A stretch of 64,000 bases of DNA. Source: Methyloglobulus sp. (GTDB taxonomy: Bacteria; Pseudomonadota; Gammaproteobacteria; Methylococcales; Methylomonadaceae). Below, piece after piece: positions 28,440-37,772 of this stretch. The notes beneath the pieces were generated by a model. The model did no database searches, had not been told where the DNA came from, and saw nothing but the letters and a program-made list of their open reading frames with translations. Made by a program: the position numbers and the translations under genes. The DNA lies in assembly GCA_013141505.1 (NCBI GenBank), contig JABFQX010000002.1, positions 103,865 through 167,864 of the forward strand, written 5' to 3'. Position 1 is the stretch's first letter. Each line of letters starts with the position of its first letter.

Positions 28440-30841
28440 TGTTGGATACCACTAAACAAATTCTCTATGGGTTTAAGCTCATCCAACGGAACTGGCTTAC
28501 CAATACCATAACCTTGTGCATAATCTACGCCCAAGGTTTTCAGAAGATTAAAAATATGCTCATTTTCCACAAATTCAGCGATGGTTTTTTTGTTCATGAC
28601 ATGGGCAACTTCATTGATTGATTTTACCATTGCCAGATCAACCTGGTCTTCCAAGATGTCTTTAACAAACAGCCCATCAATTTTAAGATAATCCACCGAC
28701 AGGTTTTTTAAGTAAGCAAAAGAAGACAAGCCGCTGCCGAAATCATCCAAAGAAAACAAGCAGCCTTGTTCTTTCAGTCGATCAATAAAGTGAGTGGCAT
28801 ACGATAAATTTGAAATCGCTGCGGTTTCGGTAATCTCAAAACAGAGTTTATGGGTAGGGACAGACCAGCGTTCAAACTGTTCGGAAATAAAGTCCAACAT
28901 ATATTCGTCAGAAAGCGACAAGCCGGACAGATTAACCGAACAAATCGATAATTTGGCGAGAAAGTCAGGCCGATTGCCGAGCCATTCAAGAAGAGTGGCG
29001 ATTAACCATCGATCCAGCTCCGGAGCCAGATTGTAGCGTTCTGCGGCAGGCAGGAAGGCACCGGGTGGTATAATTTTGCCACGGTCATCACGGTAGCGTA
29101 ATAAAGCCTCAAAGTGAAAGCCCTCGTTGCTGTCGACCACCGGCACAATGGGCTGTCCGTACAACAAAAAGCGTTTTTGTTCCAAACCTAAGCGAATTCT
29201 CTCCACCCATTGCATTTCACCCTGACGCAACGCCAGCTCTTCATCATCGGGGCTAAAGACATGTACACGGTTTCGACCTTTGTCTTTTGCGGCATAACAA
29301 GCAGCGTCTGCTTCTTTAAGTAAATCAACCTCGCTACCGCTGGTGATGTTGATTGACGATACGCCAATGCTGACGCTGATGCTAAAGCTACGGTCTTCCC
29401 AAGTAAAATTATAATCCCTGATGACATCGCGTAATTTCTCACAGGCCAGAAAGGCTTGGCTGGAAGAGCAGTTGTACATCAAAATACCAAACTCATCGCC
29501 GCCGAGCCGGGCGACAAAGTCATATTGTCGGGTATGTTTCTTTAATAAATCACCGAGTTGCCTGAGCAATTCATCGCCTGCTAAATGGCCACAGGTATCA
29601 TTGACGACTTTAAACTGGTCAAGGTCAAGGTAGCATAACGTATGCTCGGTGTTATCCTGATGCGCCAAACTGATGACCCATTTCAAATAGCGGTCAAATT
29701 TGTTTCGGTTGGCAAGTCCTGTCAGCGCGTCATGATCCGCTTGGTAGGCAATTTTCTCGTTCAGCAGACGGGTTTCTGTGATGTCTTCGCAAACAAGTAA
29801 CAAGCTGTTCTCTTGCATTTCATGTTCGATTAATTTGGCGGTGGCTCTTACCCAGATTATTTTTGAGGCTTCGGCGAGGTAACGTATTTCCTGGTTATGC
29901 ACTTGGAAAGGATTGGAAAAGCAACGGTCTATCAGGGTTTGTAACAACGCAGAATCTTCCGAGTGGACAAAATCAAAAATCGAACAATTTTGCAATTCCG
30001 CTACCGTTAAACCGAATTGCTTTGCCCCAGTGAGGTTGACCGAAAAAATCAACCCCACCGTTGAAATATTGAAAATCATGGTTGGATTGTCATCATACAG
30101 GGCTAGGTAGCGGTTTTTCGCCTCAACTAATGCTTGGTTCTGAGTTTCAACGGTTTCGATTAAACTGTTGAATGAGTCAACTAGGGTACCTGTTTCATCG
30201 TTATTCAACTTGAGTGCCCTAAGCGAAAAATCGCCGGTGTCGCTGATTTTCCTGACCGTGTTGACCAGCCTTTTTATGGGGGTCGAAATGACTGACAATA
30301 GGGGTTTAGATAGCAAAAAAGTCATAAGAGACACAACAACCAGAACTAAAAACAATAGGCCTATAAATTGCACTTTCTGCCAGTAAGCTACGGTTAAGTC
30401 AGCTCTTATGTAAACTGTGCCGAGTTTCTCATTGTCTATCGCTATGTTTTTAACGACGATCAGCTGTTTGTTTTCAAACCGGGTTAGCTCGCCATCGATA
30501 GCGGCCGGGCAGATTGAATTGATGTGGTCGTTTTTTACCGACTGGGCAAATACCTTATTTTGATCATTGTATAAACAAGTTACCCGAACAGAGGGGATAT
30601 TATTGAAGACAGATAGGTTTTCAATAGCCAAGTTGGGGTCGTCAAAAATTAATGCCGCCGTACTGCGATTGCCAATAATGCTAGCCAACGTCGATAAATC
30701 ATCCTTTGTGGTGCGCTGGAATTCAGAAAGCTCCAGCAAAATTAGAAACACCCCTGCAAACAGCAACGATACCAAGCTGGAAAATAGCAATATCAACAAT
30801 AACTTGCGGTTGATTGAAAGATCCATGAGCTTTTTAATCAT
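28436..30841 (-). CDS. Membrane GGDEF-EAL c-di-GMP protein with CHASE8-HAMP-PAS (YfiN-like)
   Basis: Domains in order: membrane helix about 15-36; periplasmic CHASE8-like sensor (ASIIGNRSTAALIFDDP); second helix about 160-180; HAMP about 180-235; PAS about 245-360; GGDEF about 365-525; EAL about 540-795. The cyclase motif RLGGDEFGILM is intact. The phosphodiesterase motifs FEALLRYRDD, FEITETA, LDDFGSGLSSFAYLK and EFVENE are also intact, so both activities are possible. CHASE8-HAMP with a YfiR-like gene immediately upstream resembles the YfiRN (TpbB) system, in which periplasmic YfiR represses the cyclase. It overlaps yfiR by eight bases and the receptor by four. Confidence 0.9.
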   Translation of the reverse strand: MIKKLMDLSINRKLLLILLFSSLVSLLFAGVFLILLELSEFQRTTKDDLSTLASIIGNRSTAALIFDDPNLAIENLSVFNNIPSVRVTCLYNDQNKVFAQSVKNDHINSICPAAIDGELTRFENKQLIVVKNIAIDNEKLGTVYIRADLTVAYWQKVQFIGLLFLVLVVVSLMTFLLSKPLLSVISTPIKRLVNTVRKISDTGDFSLRALKLNNDETGTLVDSFNSLIETVETQNQALVEAKNRYLALYDDNPTMIFNISTVGLIFSVNLTGAKQFGLTVAELQNCSIFDFVHSEDSALLQTLIDRCFSNPFQVHNQEIRYLAEASKIIWVRATAKLIEHEMQENSLLLVCEDITETRLLNEKIAYQADHDALTGLANRNKFDRYLKWVISLAHQDNTEHTLCYLDLDQFKVVNDTCGHLAGDELLRQLGDLLKKHTRQYDFVARLGGDEFGILMYNCSSSQAFLACEKLRDVIRDYNFTWEDRSFSISVSIGVSSINITSGSEVDLLKEADAACYAAKDKGRNRVHVFSPDDEELALRQGEMQWVERIRLGLEQKRFLLYGQPIVPVVDSNEGFHFEALLRYRDDRGKIIPPGAFLPAAERYNLAPELDRWLIATLLEWLGNRPDFLAKLSICSVNLSGLSLSDEYMLDFISEQFERWSVPTHKLCFEITETAAISNLSYATHFIDRLKEQGCLFSLDDFGSGLSSFAYLKNLSVDYLKIDGLFVKDILEDQVDLAMVKSINEVAHVMNKKTIAEFVENEHIFNLLKTLGVDYAQGYGIGKPVPLDELKPIENLFSGIQQ

Positions 30842-31391
30842 GGCCTGCTACCTTGATAAGCTCCGCTATCTCCAATAATTTCGCGCTGATTTTAAGATGA
30901 GTGCCGTTAACTGATTGCAAATTAATTTGCAGCTTTATTTTGCCGTTTCTGTTGACTAAGCCGATCATGCCGCCGTTTTGGGCAAAAGATTCATTTTCCC
31001 CGACAACAAGCGTGTTAGCTTTTTTTAGCTTAGTCGTTATTTTTTCAACGTCCGATTGCGACGTAATACCGCTGACATACAATATGTGGCAAGCTGGTTT
31101 TAAATCTACACCGGAAAGCGCCTTGGCTGTTTTAAATCGCACTATCCTGATGGATCGGGATAATGCCGTCTTTTTTTCGATGGCATTAATGGTGTCGCCA
31201 AAAGGATCATTACCCAAGATACACAGGTTGAATGTTGCGCTATTGACTTCCGGCCAGGAGACAAATTTAGTGAAGTTATACAGATAGCCGGCTTTTACTT
31301 TATATTCAATATTATCGTCGTCAGCAACAATGACAGTTGAAAACAAAAGCCCTAGGCATAGCAGCATTCTTGTAGAGAATGAGGTCTTCAT
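30834..31391 (-). CDS. YfiR family (DUF4154) periplasmic regulator
   Basis: The 185-aa protein has an N-terminal signal peptide (to about residue 23) and the DUF4154 hallmarks YKVKAGYLYNFTKFVSWP, FNLCILGNDPFG and the C-terminal INLQSVNGTHLKISAKLLEIA. In Pseudomonas, YfiR is a periplasmic repressor of the diguanylate cyclase YfiN. Here the coupled downstream gene is a CHASE8 GGDEF-EAL protein, so the same control is likely. It is the first gene of the minus-strand operon. Confidence 0.9.
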   Translation of the reverse strand: MKTSFSTRMLLCLGLLFSTVIVADDDNIEYKVKAGYLYNFTKFVSWPEVNSATFNLCILGNDPFGDTINAIEKKTALSRSIRIVRFKTAKALSGVDLKPACHILYVSGITSQSDVEKITTKLKKANTLVVGENESFAQNGGMIGLVNRNGKIKLQINLQSVNGTHLKISAKLLEIAELIKVAGHD

Positions 31392-31784
31392 ATCTAAATT
31401 AGCGTTTTAGCTATCCACCGGCAGTGAAAGCGGCAAACTACCCTCTCTTAATGGTTATGAAAGCAAAGTCGTGCAACATTACAGATAAGTGGTGCAAAAA
31501 TCAAATGAAGTACTAAAAGGAGTTTTTAAATAGTGAAAAATGAACATCTCTTAAAAAGACTTTTGGATGTTACGACCATCAAAAGTCAGTCGTCAACCTC
31601 GTCTTAACCGGGGCTAATTATCGGAGTCACAATACAGTGACTGACCGCAGTAAGGACTCCAGTTGGCTACAAGGTTATTGGCAATATTGTTACTTCCAAC
31701 TAAACTTAGAATTAGTTATGACGAGTTCGTTTAATTTAGGATACGAGCCATGGCTATTTTACAAGCGAAAAAGGCATAAATTTG
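31392..31784. promoter_or_regulatory. Divergent regulatory region between yfiR-like operon and PilZ-like gene
   Basis: These 393 bases separate two divergent units and must hold both promoters. Visible structures are a perfect dyad AGTCAC-AATACA-GTGACT (31626-31643), a stem GACTTTTG/CAAAAGTC (around 31558-31587) and an AAGGAG followed by a 24-codon GTG frame (31533-31607). A nine-codon ATG frame lies at 31750-31779, just before the plus-strand gene. None can be assigned a function from sequence alone. Confidence 0.45.
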
Positions 31785-33509
31785 ATGAGTTCACACCAGG
31801 CTAATTTGTCGACACCATTCCCGACTTGCCCACCTGCCGGCAACCACCCTTTGCCGTTCGCAATTGATGAAATGGCGTTTTCGGAATGGCTTAACACCCT
31901 AGAAAACGTCGATGATATGGCTAAATGCCAAAAAATACTTCAGGTTCTACAAGCGCTTAATAATGCTTTCGCCCCCGAGGATAACCGCATCTTCGGACGG
32001 ACACGGTTATTCTTCCTGGAAAAAATGAGTTCAGCCATTACCCCTGCTACAGCAAGGTTAACGCTGTTTCCCAGCACTTCTGACCCATCGGTTAAAGTCA
32101 TCTCGGTCGCCGAGGAGACCGCCAGAAGCGAGATTTCAGTATGGGTAAATTTGGAACTGGCTAATGCTTATTGGTTACTCAGCCAGGAAAACTGGTTTAA
32201 AGAAGAAAAGTCTTTCTCGCTGGAAGAAAAGACGGCGATTATAAGTGACGGCATTAATGCAATGGGCAAAGGTCTGTTGTATATCTCACAGACTTACAGT
32301 AAACCCCATATTTATTTTTGGCATAAGTGTTTTCAGTTTTACCGGTATGCCCGGCATTGCCATTTGATAAATGAAGAGATTAATCCCGGCTCTCGGATGA
32401 TTGATGGCGCATTTAAGCGGCTATTGGTGTTTTCTTTAAGTAATACCAATCAATTTACCCCCCATGAAATGCGGACAATCTACGAGTTGCTCAGCCAATA
32501 TGCAATTCACACCCGACTGTTGTCGTCCATTCCCAAAAAGCGATTTGGCGGCATACCCTCCATTCACTTGAAAGGTAATGGGCCACCAACTATAGCGGAT
32601 TCGGATCATGAACCCGACATAGTTGATCCAGAGCATTTGTATATTGCTACCGTTACTGTTGCCAGCAAAATCCTTGAAGCAACATACGATAAGCGTGGAC
32701 ATATGCTGCCTACGGATCGACTTATGTTCCTACGGCTGGCAAAAACCTTGACCCACAGCGAACAAAGAAAGGATCCCCGAACCGCCGCCAAAAGCAATCA
32801 TCTTGGCACAATGGGGTTTGATCACATTGTGGAATTTTTGCGCGACAAGGAAGTTGAGAAGGAAAGCATTCTTAATGCGCTCGGATCAAATCATTCAGGT
32901 CAACCGCGCGACCTGGATTTTACATTGTCTCCCGCAAGGCTGAAACGCGATGGTGACGATGACGATTTTTACGACAACGATAACTTAAAGCTGGAAGCGA
33001 TGGTAGATCCATTGGCCTTTCAAGTCATTGAATTTACAGATCCGACCGAGATATGGCAAGCCAGTGAAGAAGAAAAACATGACATCAACATGCGCCTTGT
33101 CGATAAAAGTGAAAAGGGTTTCGGTTTGTTATGGACTGATAGCCACATTAAGCCCAAAGTGGGCGGTGTTGTCGGCATATTACATAAAACTATGACTATC
33201 GGCTTGGTTCGATGGTTGGCGCAATCGAAAGAGGTGGGCATGTTTATGGGTGTGGAGTTGCTAGGTAACGATGCGGCGACAGTTCAGGTTTCTAACCCTG
33301 GGTTTCCCAATGACTTGGTAGACGCCATTTTTTTGCCAGACACAAATCATATCAAGCAATCAGCCAGTTTGATTTTTGTGAATAAAGGCTTTAAACCCAG
33401 CGAATTTATTTTTCTCCACAAAAACAAAAAAAATACCCGCTACCGCCTTACCAAGCAATTACATCTCACTGCCTTGATTAATCATGTTGAAGTCGTGCGT
33501 TCAAACTGA
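31785..33509 (+). CDS. Large hypothetical protein with PilZ-like C-terminal domain
   Basis: The N-terminal 400 residues are not recognised; they are mostly helical by appearance and soluble. An acidic patch (DGDDDDFYDNDN) lies near residue 395. The C-terminal part has a beta-barrel-like pattern with LVDKSEKGFGLL (near 438), GLVRWLAQSK (near 472) and GVELLG (near 490), matching the D/NxSxxG and GVELL parts of PilZ c-di-GMP receptors. The usual RxxxR motif is not obvious. It is divergent from a c-di-GMP operon, which fits an effector role. The ATG at 31785 is preferred over the TTG at 31782; 574 aa. Confidence 0.65.
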   Translation: MSSHQANLSTPFPTCPPAGNHPLPFAIDEMAFSEWLNTLENVDDMAKCQKILQVLQALNNAFAPEDNRIFGRTRLFFLEKMSSAITPATARLTLFPSTSDPSVKVISVAEETARSEISVWVNLELANAYWLLSQENWFKEEKSFSLEEKTAIISDGINAMGKGLLYISQTYSKPHIYFWHKCFQFYRYARHCHLINEEINPGSRMIDGAFKRLLVFSLSNTNQFTPHEMRTIYELLSQYAIHTRLLSSIPKKRFGGIPSIHLKGNGPPTIADSDHEPDIVDPEHLYIATVTVASKILEATYDKRGHMLPTDRLMFLRLAKTLTHSEQRKDPRTAAKSNHLGTMGFDHIVEFLRDKEVEKESILNALGSNHSGQPRDLDFTLSPARLKRDGDDDDFYDNDNLKLEAMVDPLAFQVIEFTDPTEIWQASEEEKHDINMRLVDKSEKGFGLLWTDSHIKPKVGGVVGILHKTMTIGLVRWLAQSKEVGMFMGVELLGNDAATVQVSNPGFPNDLVDAIFLPDTNHIKQSASLIFVNKGFKPSEFIFLHKNKKNTRYRLTKQLHLTALINHVEVVRSN

Positions 33510-33575
33510 GCTAACACTTTATTTTTATTCGGACGGTCGCTTGGCGTTGTTTTGGAAACAGGTCAAGCGCTTAAT

Positions 33576-33604
33576 GTGGATGAGCGTTTCAGCCGCTCAT
33601 CCAC
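33576..33604. terminator. Perfect hairpin between convergent genes
   Basis: GTGGATGAGCG (33576-33586) and CGCTCATCCAC (33594-33604) form a perfect 11-bp stem with a seven-base loop, between the ends of the PilZ-like gene and pfp. No T tract follows on either strand, so it may be a REP-type element serving as a bidirectional transcript end. Confidence 0.5.
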
Positions 33605-33614
33605 GCAAAGAGCC

Positions 33615-34844
33615 TTAGTGTCCGACTTCGACTTTCGAGCCTTTTGGTTGCCCAATATCAGCTAATGTTTTATTGAACCAATCGGTATCTATATTGAATG
33701 GCTTGCCACCTTTAATGCGTGGAAATTCAATTGCCCGCAATACATTGCCACGGTCTTCATCATGACCGATAACGCCAGATTCGCGGCGGAAAGCGCATTC
33801 AACAGCAAGATCGGCGCAGGATTTGATGAGGCGGATGTCTTCGACATTAGAGGCGGCAGCCCGTGCGAAATAACCGGATTTTTGGATCAAGGTTTTTTCC
33901 GCACCGAGCATTTCGGCAAATTGTTCACCAAACCATTTACCGGGATTGACGGCATCCAGTTTGACATGGCCAAAGGCATCGCGTGGGACTTCTTGGCCTT
34001 TGGCTTGCATTTCCGCGACGATGGATTCAACACCCGCGCCTTCGGACACAAAAATGTTAACGCAATCCACTTTATCCATAACTGCCCGTAAGCGTTTGGC
34101 TTCTGCGGCCAAGTCTATCGCCATTTCTGGGATAAATACGCCGTGGACTTCATAAGTGGCACGATCTAAGCCCAATTCCGGCAACCATTCGGCGCGGTCG
34201 AGCAATTTGCGGTATTCCTGGGCGGTAGCCGCCGTCAGCCAGCCACAACTACGTCCCATGACTTCATGGACGATTAACATACGCGGATTGGCGTTATTTT
34301 CCGCCACCACATTCATGAAATAACGTGCGCCTTGTTCCGCAGCCGTCCATGCGCCTAGCGATTGCTTGATGGGGAAGACATCGTTATCGACGGTTTTGGG
34401 TAGGCCAATAACGGTCAAACCGTAGTTGTTGTTCGCCAGGAATGCAGCCAGATCAGCGGCAGCGGTGTTTGTGTCGTCGCCGCCTATAGTGTGCAAAATG
34501 TCCACGCCATCTTTGACCAGTTGGTCGGCTGCGACTTTTTGTGGATCCTGACCTTCTTTGACGAGACCACGTTTAACGCAGTCTTTTACGTTAGTGAGTT
34601 TAACGCGGCTGTTGCCGATAATCGAGCCGCCGAATTTATGTAACAAACCGGCTTTTTCCCGCACGGCTGGTGTGACTTTGTAGTAGTCGCCAAGCAACAA
34701 GCCCTTATAGCCACTGCGGTAGCAGATGATTTCAATCGATGGGTCGATTTCGCTGTAACGCTCGATAAGGCTACCGATAGCTGAGTTAAGGCATGGGGCT
34801 AAACCGCCTGCAGTGAGAATTGCGACTTTTTTTGGTTTATTCAT
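33615..34844 (-). CDS. pfp: Pyrophosphate-dependent 6-phosphofructokinase
   Basis: This enzyme reversibly phosphorylates fructose 6-phosphate with PPi instead of ATP. The family-defining GGDDT occupies residues 121-125; the second aspartate replaces the Gly of ATP-PFKs and excludes ATP. LPKTVDNDVFPIKQSLGAWTA and VHEVMGRSCGWLTAATAQEYR are typical of the PPi-PFK used by methanotrophs for glycolysis and the ribulose monophosphate cycle. The length is 409 aa. Its 264-base upstream region is shared divergently with pssA. Confidence 0.93.
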   Translation of the reverse strand: MNKPKKVAILTAGGLAPCLNSAIGSLIERYSEIDPSIEIICYRSGYKGLLLGDYYKVTPAVREKAGLLHKFGGSIIGNSRVKLTNVKDCVKRGLVKEGQDPQKVAADQLVKDGVDILHTIGGDDTNTAAADLAAFLANNNYGLTVIGLPKTVDNDVFPIKQSLGAWTAAEQGARYFMNVVAENNANPRMLIVHEVMGRSCGWLTAATAQEYRKLLDRAEWLPELGLDRATYEVHGVFIPEMAIDLAAEAKRLRAVMDKVDCVNIFVSEGAGVESIVAEMQAKGQEVPRDAFGHVKLDAVNPGKWFGEQFAEMLGAEKTLIQKSGYFARAAASNVEDIRLIKSCADLAVECAFRRESGVIGHDEDRGNVLRAIEFPRIKGGKPFNIDTDWFNKTLADIGQPKGSKVEVGH

Positions 34845-35058
34845 GATGGTTTTTCGTGTGGTTTAGGTTTAAAAGATTAAGAATTCGTAGCGATAGAGCG
34901 CCTGTTTGATTCGTTTTTCTTGCGTTTTGGTGGGCGGATTTTATCATAATTAAAACCGAATCTTTTCATTTGTTCTGTTGTTTTTGCTACGAAATACCCG
35001 GATTAATGTCCTTGTCACAATCGTTAATTAAACTCGGGTGCGAAATAGCCGCACGTTG

Positions 35059-35064
35059 TATAAT
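35059..35064 (+). promoter_or_regulatory. Possible -10 element for pssA
   Basis: A perfect TATAAT lies 44 bases before the pssA ATG in the region divergent from pfp. There is no convincing -35 hexamer at the right spacing, so the call is tentative. Confidence 0.35.
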
Positions 35065-35108
35065 TCCGTGGACTTTTTGCCAAAATAAAAATCAAGTAGC
35101 GATAAAAA

Positions 35109-35852
35109 ATGACCAAACCTGAAAAACGCTCTATTCGCCGTCGCGGAATTTATTTATTACCCAATTTATTGACCACAGGTGCCCTGTTTTCCGGTTATTA
35201 TGCTATTACTTCGGCCATCGGTGGACGCTATGAAACAGCGGTGATAGCTATTTTTGTCGCCATGATTTTAGATGGGTTGGATGGTCGTGTAGCTCGTCTG
35301 ACGAATACCCAGAGTGAGTTCGGCGTACAGTACGATAGCTTGTCGGATATGACCTCATTTGCAGTAGCCCCAGCTTTGGTCATGTATCTGTGGGCTTTTT
35401 CCAGCTTTGGTAAAGTCGGTTTGTTTGCGGCTTTCGTCCATTTAGCAGGCGGGGCGTTGCGGTTGGCTCGGTTTAATGCCCAGGTCGGCACTGCTGATAA
35501 ACGTTATTTTCAAGGTTTGCCCAGCCCAGCGGCGGCGGCAATTCTTGCCGGATTTATCTGGATATCGGTTGAACATGGCTACGATATTGATATGGTCAAG
35601 TATCCAGCCATCGTGCTGACTATAAGTACAGGATTGTTAATGGTCAGTAATTTTCGTTACTCCAGCTTCAAGGAAATAGACTTGCGCGGGAAAGTGCCGT
35701 TTTTTGTCGCGATTTCAGTGATGCTTGCTATCGCTTTTGTCATGGCGCAGCCCGAGACAATGCTGTTTCTGTTGTTTTTAGCGTACGCCATTTCCGGGCC
35801 TGTTGTTACGTTAGTTATGCGCAAGCGCCGGTTACAAGAACGTAAATTGTAG
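35109..35852 (+). CDS. pssA: CDP-diacylglycerol-serine O-phosphatidyltransferase
   Basis: PssA makes phosphatidylserine, precursor of phosphatidylethanolamine. The CDP-alcohol phosphotransferase motif DG-x2-DGR-x-AR-x8-G-x3-D-x3-D is seen as DGLDGRVAR...FGVQYDSLSD (residues 55-80). About eight membrane segments are visible in 247 aa. This is the integral-membrane (type II) enzyme rather than the E. coli type. In many proteobacteria it precedes the branched-chain amino acid genes, and leuA follows here. Confidence 0.93.
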   Translation: MTKPEKRSIRRRGIYLLPNLLTTGALFSGYYAITSAIGGRYETAVIAIFVAMILDGLDGRVARLTNTQSEFGVQYDSLSDMTSFAVAPALVMYLWAFSSFGKVGLFAAFVHLAGGALRLARFNAQVGTADKRYFQGLPSPAAAAILAGFIWISVEHGYDIDMVKYPAIVLTISTGLLMVSNFRYSSFKEIDLRGKVPFFVAISVMLAIAFVMAQPETMLFLLFLAYAISGPVVTLVMRKRRLQERKL

Positions 35853-36007
35853 ATTCCGCTTGTCGCTGGCAGACTATTCAGTTATATTTTCAACTATGTT
35901 TCCTCAATACACCAAACAAGGCCAATGCCATCGCTTGTCAGCCAGCTTCGCGGCAGCAGAGTTGGGTGCTTGTTTGTGCCTGCGCTTATCCCTAAGCCTG
36001 AGAATCC

Positions 36008-36035
36008 TGCCCTAGCGGGCATCTAATTCTTTTTT
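36008..36035 (+). terminator. Terminator-like hairpin before leuA
   Basis: TGCCC-TAGC-GGGCA (36008-36021) is followed by TCTAATTCTTTTTT, a short GC stem with a T-rich tail. It could end pssA transcription or act in the leuA leader. It overlaps the end of a 33-codon open frame (35925-36026). Confidence 0.5.
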
Positions 36036-36107
36036 CACGAAATTAACCCCTCTTCCTTATATTCGGCTATTTAGATAGCTGATTGCCATCCATTGATGGA
36101 GTTTACA

Positions 36108-37649
36108 ATGAAAGACCATTTGATTATTTTTGACACCACCTTGCGGGATGGTGAGCAAAGCCCCGGCGCGTCGATGACGCGGGACGAAAAAGTACGTATT
36201 GCCAAAGCGTTGGAACGCTTGAAAGTTGATGTGATAGAAGCCGGATTCCCTGCAGCCAGTCCTGGCGATTTTGAAGCGGTGCAAGCCGTTGCCAATGTCA
36301 TTAAAGATAGCACCGTGTGCGGCTTAGCTAGGGCTTTGGACAAAGATATTGACCGAGCCGGCGAAGCCTTAAAAGGCGCGAGCAGATCAAGAATCCACAC
36401 CTTTATCGCCACCTCGCCTATCCACATGCAGATGAAATTGCACATGCAGCCGGAGCAAGTCATCGAGTACGCCGTAAAAGCGGTGAAACGCGCCCGACAA
36501 TTTACCGATGATGTCGAATTTTCGCCGGAAGATGCAGGTCGTTCGGATGAAGATTTTTTGTGCCGGATTCTTGAGGCCGTCATTGACGCAGGCGCGACGA
36601 CGTTGAATATTCCCGATACCGTTGGCTATAGTGTGCCGCAGCAATTTGGTGCGACTATTGCCAATTTGATCCAACGTATACCTAATTCCGATAAGGCCAT
36701 TTTTTCTGTGCATTGCCATAACGATTTGGGCTTGGCAGTAGCTAATTCCTTGGCTGCCGTCATGAATGGTGCAAGGCAGGTGGAGTGTACCATCAACGGT
36801 TTGGGCGAACGTGCGGGCAATGCGTCTTTGGAAGAAGTCGTGATGGGCGTACGCACCCGTCATGACGTGTTCGCTTGCCAAACGCGGATCGATACCCGCG
36901 AGATTTTGACTTGCTCCAAACTGGTGTCGTCCATTACCGGCTTCCCGGTGCAACCCAACAAGGCCATCGTCGGGGCGAACGCCTTCGCCCACGAGGCGGG
37001 TATCCACCAGGACGGTGTCTTGAAGAGCCGCGAGACTTACGAAATCATGCGTGCTGAAGATGTCGGCTGGTCTGCTAACCGAATGGTGTTAGGCAAACAT
37101 TCTGGCAGGAACGCCTTCAAAAGTCGCATGACCGAATTGGGCGTGGAATTCCAGTCGGAAGAAGAATTAAACGAAGCCTTCTCGCGCTTTAAACAACTCG
37201 CCGATAAAAAACATGAAATCTTTGATGAAGATTTACAAGCCTTGATTTCGGAAGTCGGTTTTGAAGCGGAAGACGAGCATATTAAACTTGTAGCTTTGAA
37301 AGTCTGCTCAGAAACCGGCGAAGTGCCCAATGCCAAAGTCACCTTGCGGATTGATAACAAAGAAGTGACCGGCAATGCAGAAGGTGGCGGTGCGGTTGAT
37401 GCCAGCTTGAAAGCGATTGAAAAGTTGGTGGTGACCAATGCTGTCTTGGCCTTATATTCAGTCAATAACATCACCAATGGCACGGATTCCCAGGGCGAAG
37501 TAACGGTGCGTTTAGAGAAGGCCGGACGTATCGTCAATGGCTTGGGTGCGGATACTGACATTGTGATTGCTTCTGCGAAGGCTTATATCAATGCAGTGAA
37601 CAAGTTACTCAGTCCCGAGCGCAGACACCCCCAGAAGGGGGATGTGTAA
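36108..37649 (+). CDS. leuA: 2-isopropylmalate synthase
   Basis: LeuA condenses acetyl-CoA with 2-oxoisovalerate, the first step of leucine synthesis. The protein begins [22 protein letters not shown], with the metal and substrate Arg-Asp pair. It contains [19 protein letters not shown] (metal histidines), [19 protein letters not shown] and a C-terminal regulatory domain for leucine feedback. The ATG at 36108 has GGAG seven bases upstream and is preferred over ATG 36096. The 513-aa length is normal. The last 18 bases, including the stop codon, recur at 38951-38968. Confidence 0.96.
   Translation: MKDHLIIFDTTLRDGEQSPGASMTRDEKVRIAKALERLKVDVIEAGFPAASPGDFEAVQAVANVIKDSTVCGLARALDKDIDRAGEALKGASRSRIHTFIATSPIHMQMKLHMQPEQVIEYAVKAVKRARQFTDDVEFSPEDAGRSDEDFLCRILEAVIDAGATTLNIPDTVGYSVPQQFGATIANLIQRIPNSDKAIFSVHCHNDLGLAVANSLAAVMNGARQVECTINGLGERAGNASLEEVVMGVRTRHDVFACQTRIDTREILTCSKLVSSITGFPVQPNKAIVGANAFAHEAGIHQDGVLKSRETYEIMRAEDVGWSANRMVLGKHSGRNAFKSRMTELGVEFQSEEELNEAFSRFKQLADKKHEIFDEDLQALISEVGFEAEDEHIKLVALKVCSETGEVPNAKVTLRIDNKEVTGNAEGGGAVDASLKAIEKLVVTNAVLALYSVNNITNGTDSQGEVTVRLEKAGRIVNGLGADTDIVIASAKAYINAVNKLLSPERRHPQKGDV
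37632..37649 (+). repeat. Left copy of 18-bp direct repeat (leuA tail)
   Basis: CAGAAGGGGGATGTGTAA forms the last codons and stop of leuA and is repeated exactly at 38951-38968. The two copies bracket the 1.3-kb segment that carries the DUF6683-like gene and REP-like palindromes. Confidence 0.75.
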
Positions 37650-37678
37650 TCTAGTCGAAAGGCAAAAGGCAAAACAAG

Positions 37679-37772
37679 GTAGCGGGAACAGCGGAGTCAC
37701 GAAAGCCCCGGATTCTTTATGCCCTTTATGCCCTGTGGGTGCAGAGGGTACGTAAACCTCTCCGGGCTACCT
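37679..37772. repeat. REP-like palindromic segment after leuA
   Basis: The 94-base stretch begins with GGTAGCGGG and ends with CCGGGCTACC, so AAGGTAGC and GCTACCTT can pair. Inner AGCCCCGGA and TCCGGGCT can also pair as an alternative structure. The ends resemble the GTAGCCCGGA...AATCCGGG type of REP element seen again at 38877-38950. Positions are approximate. Confidence 0.5.

Noticed and set aside
34845..35108. Sigma-70 promoters for pfp and pssA with full -35/-10 pairs
   Set aside because: Only isolated -10-like hexamers are seen; no pair with acceptable spacing, so only the TATAAT for pssA is listed, at low confidence.
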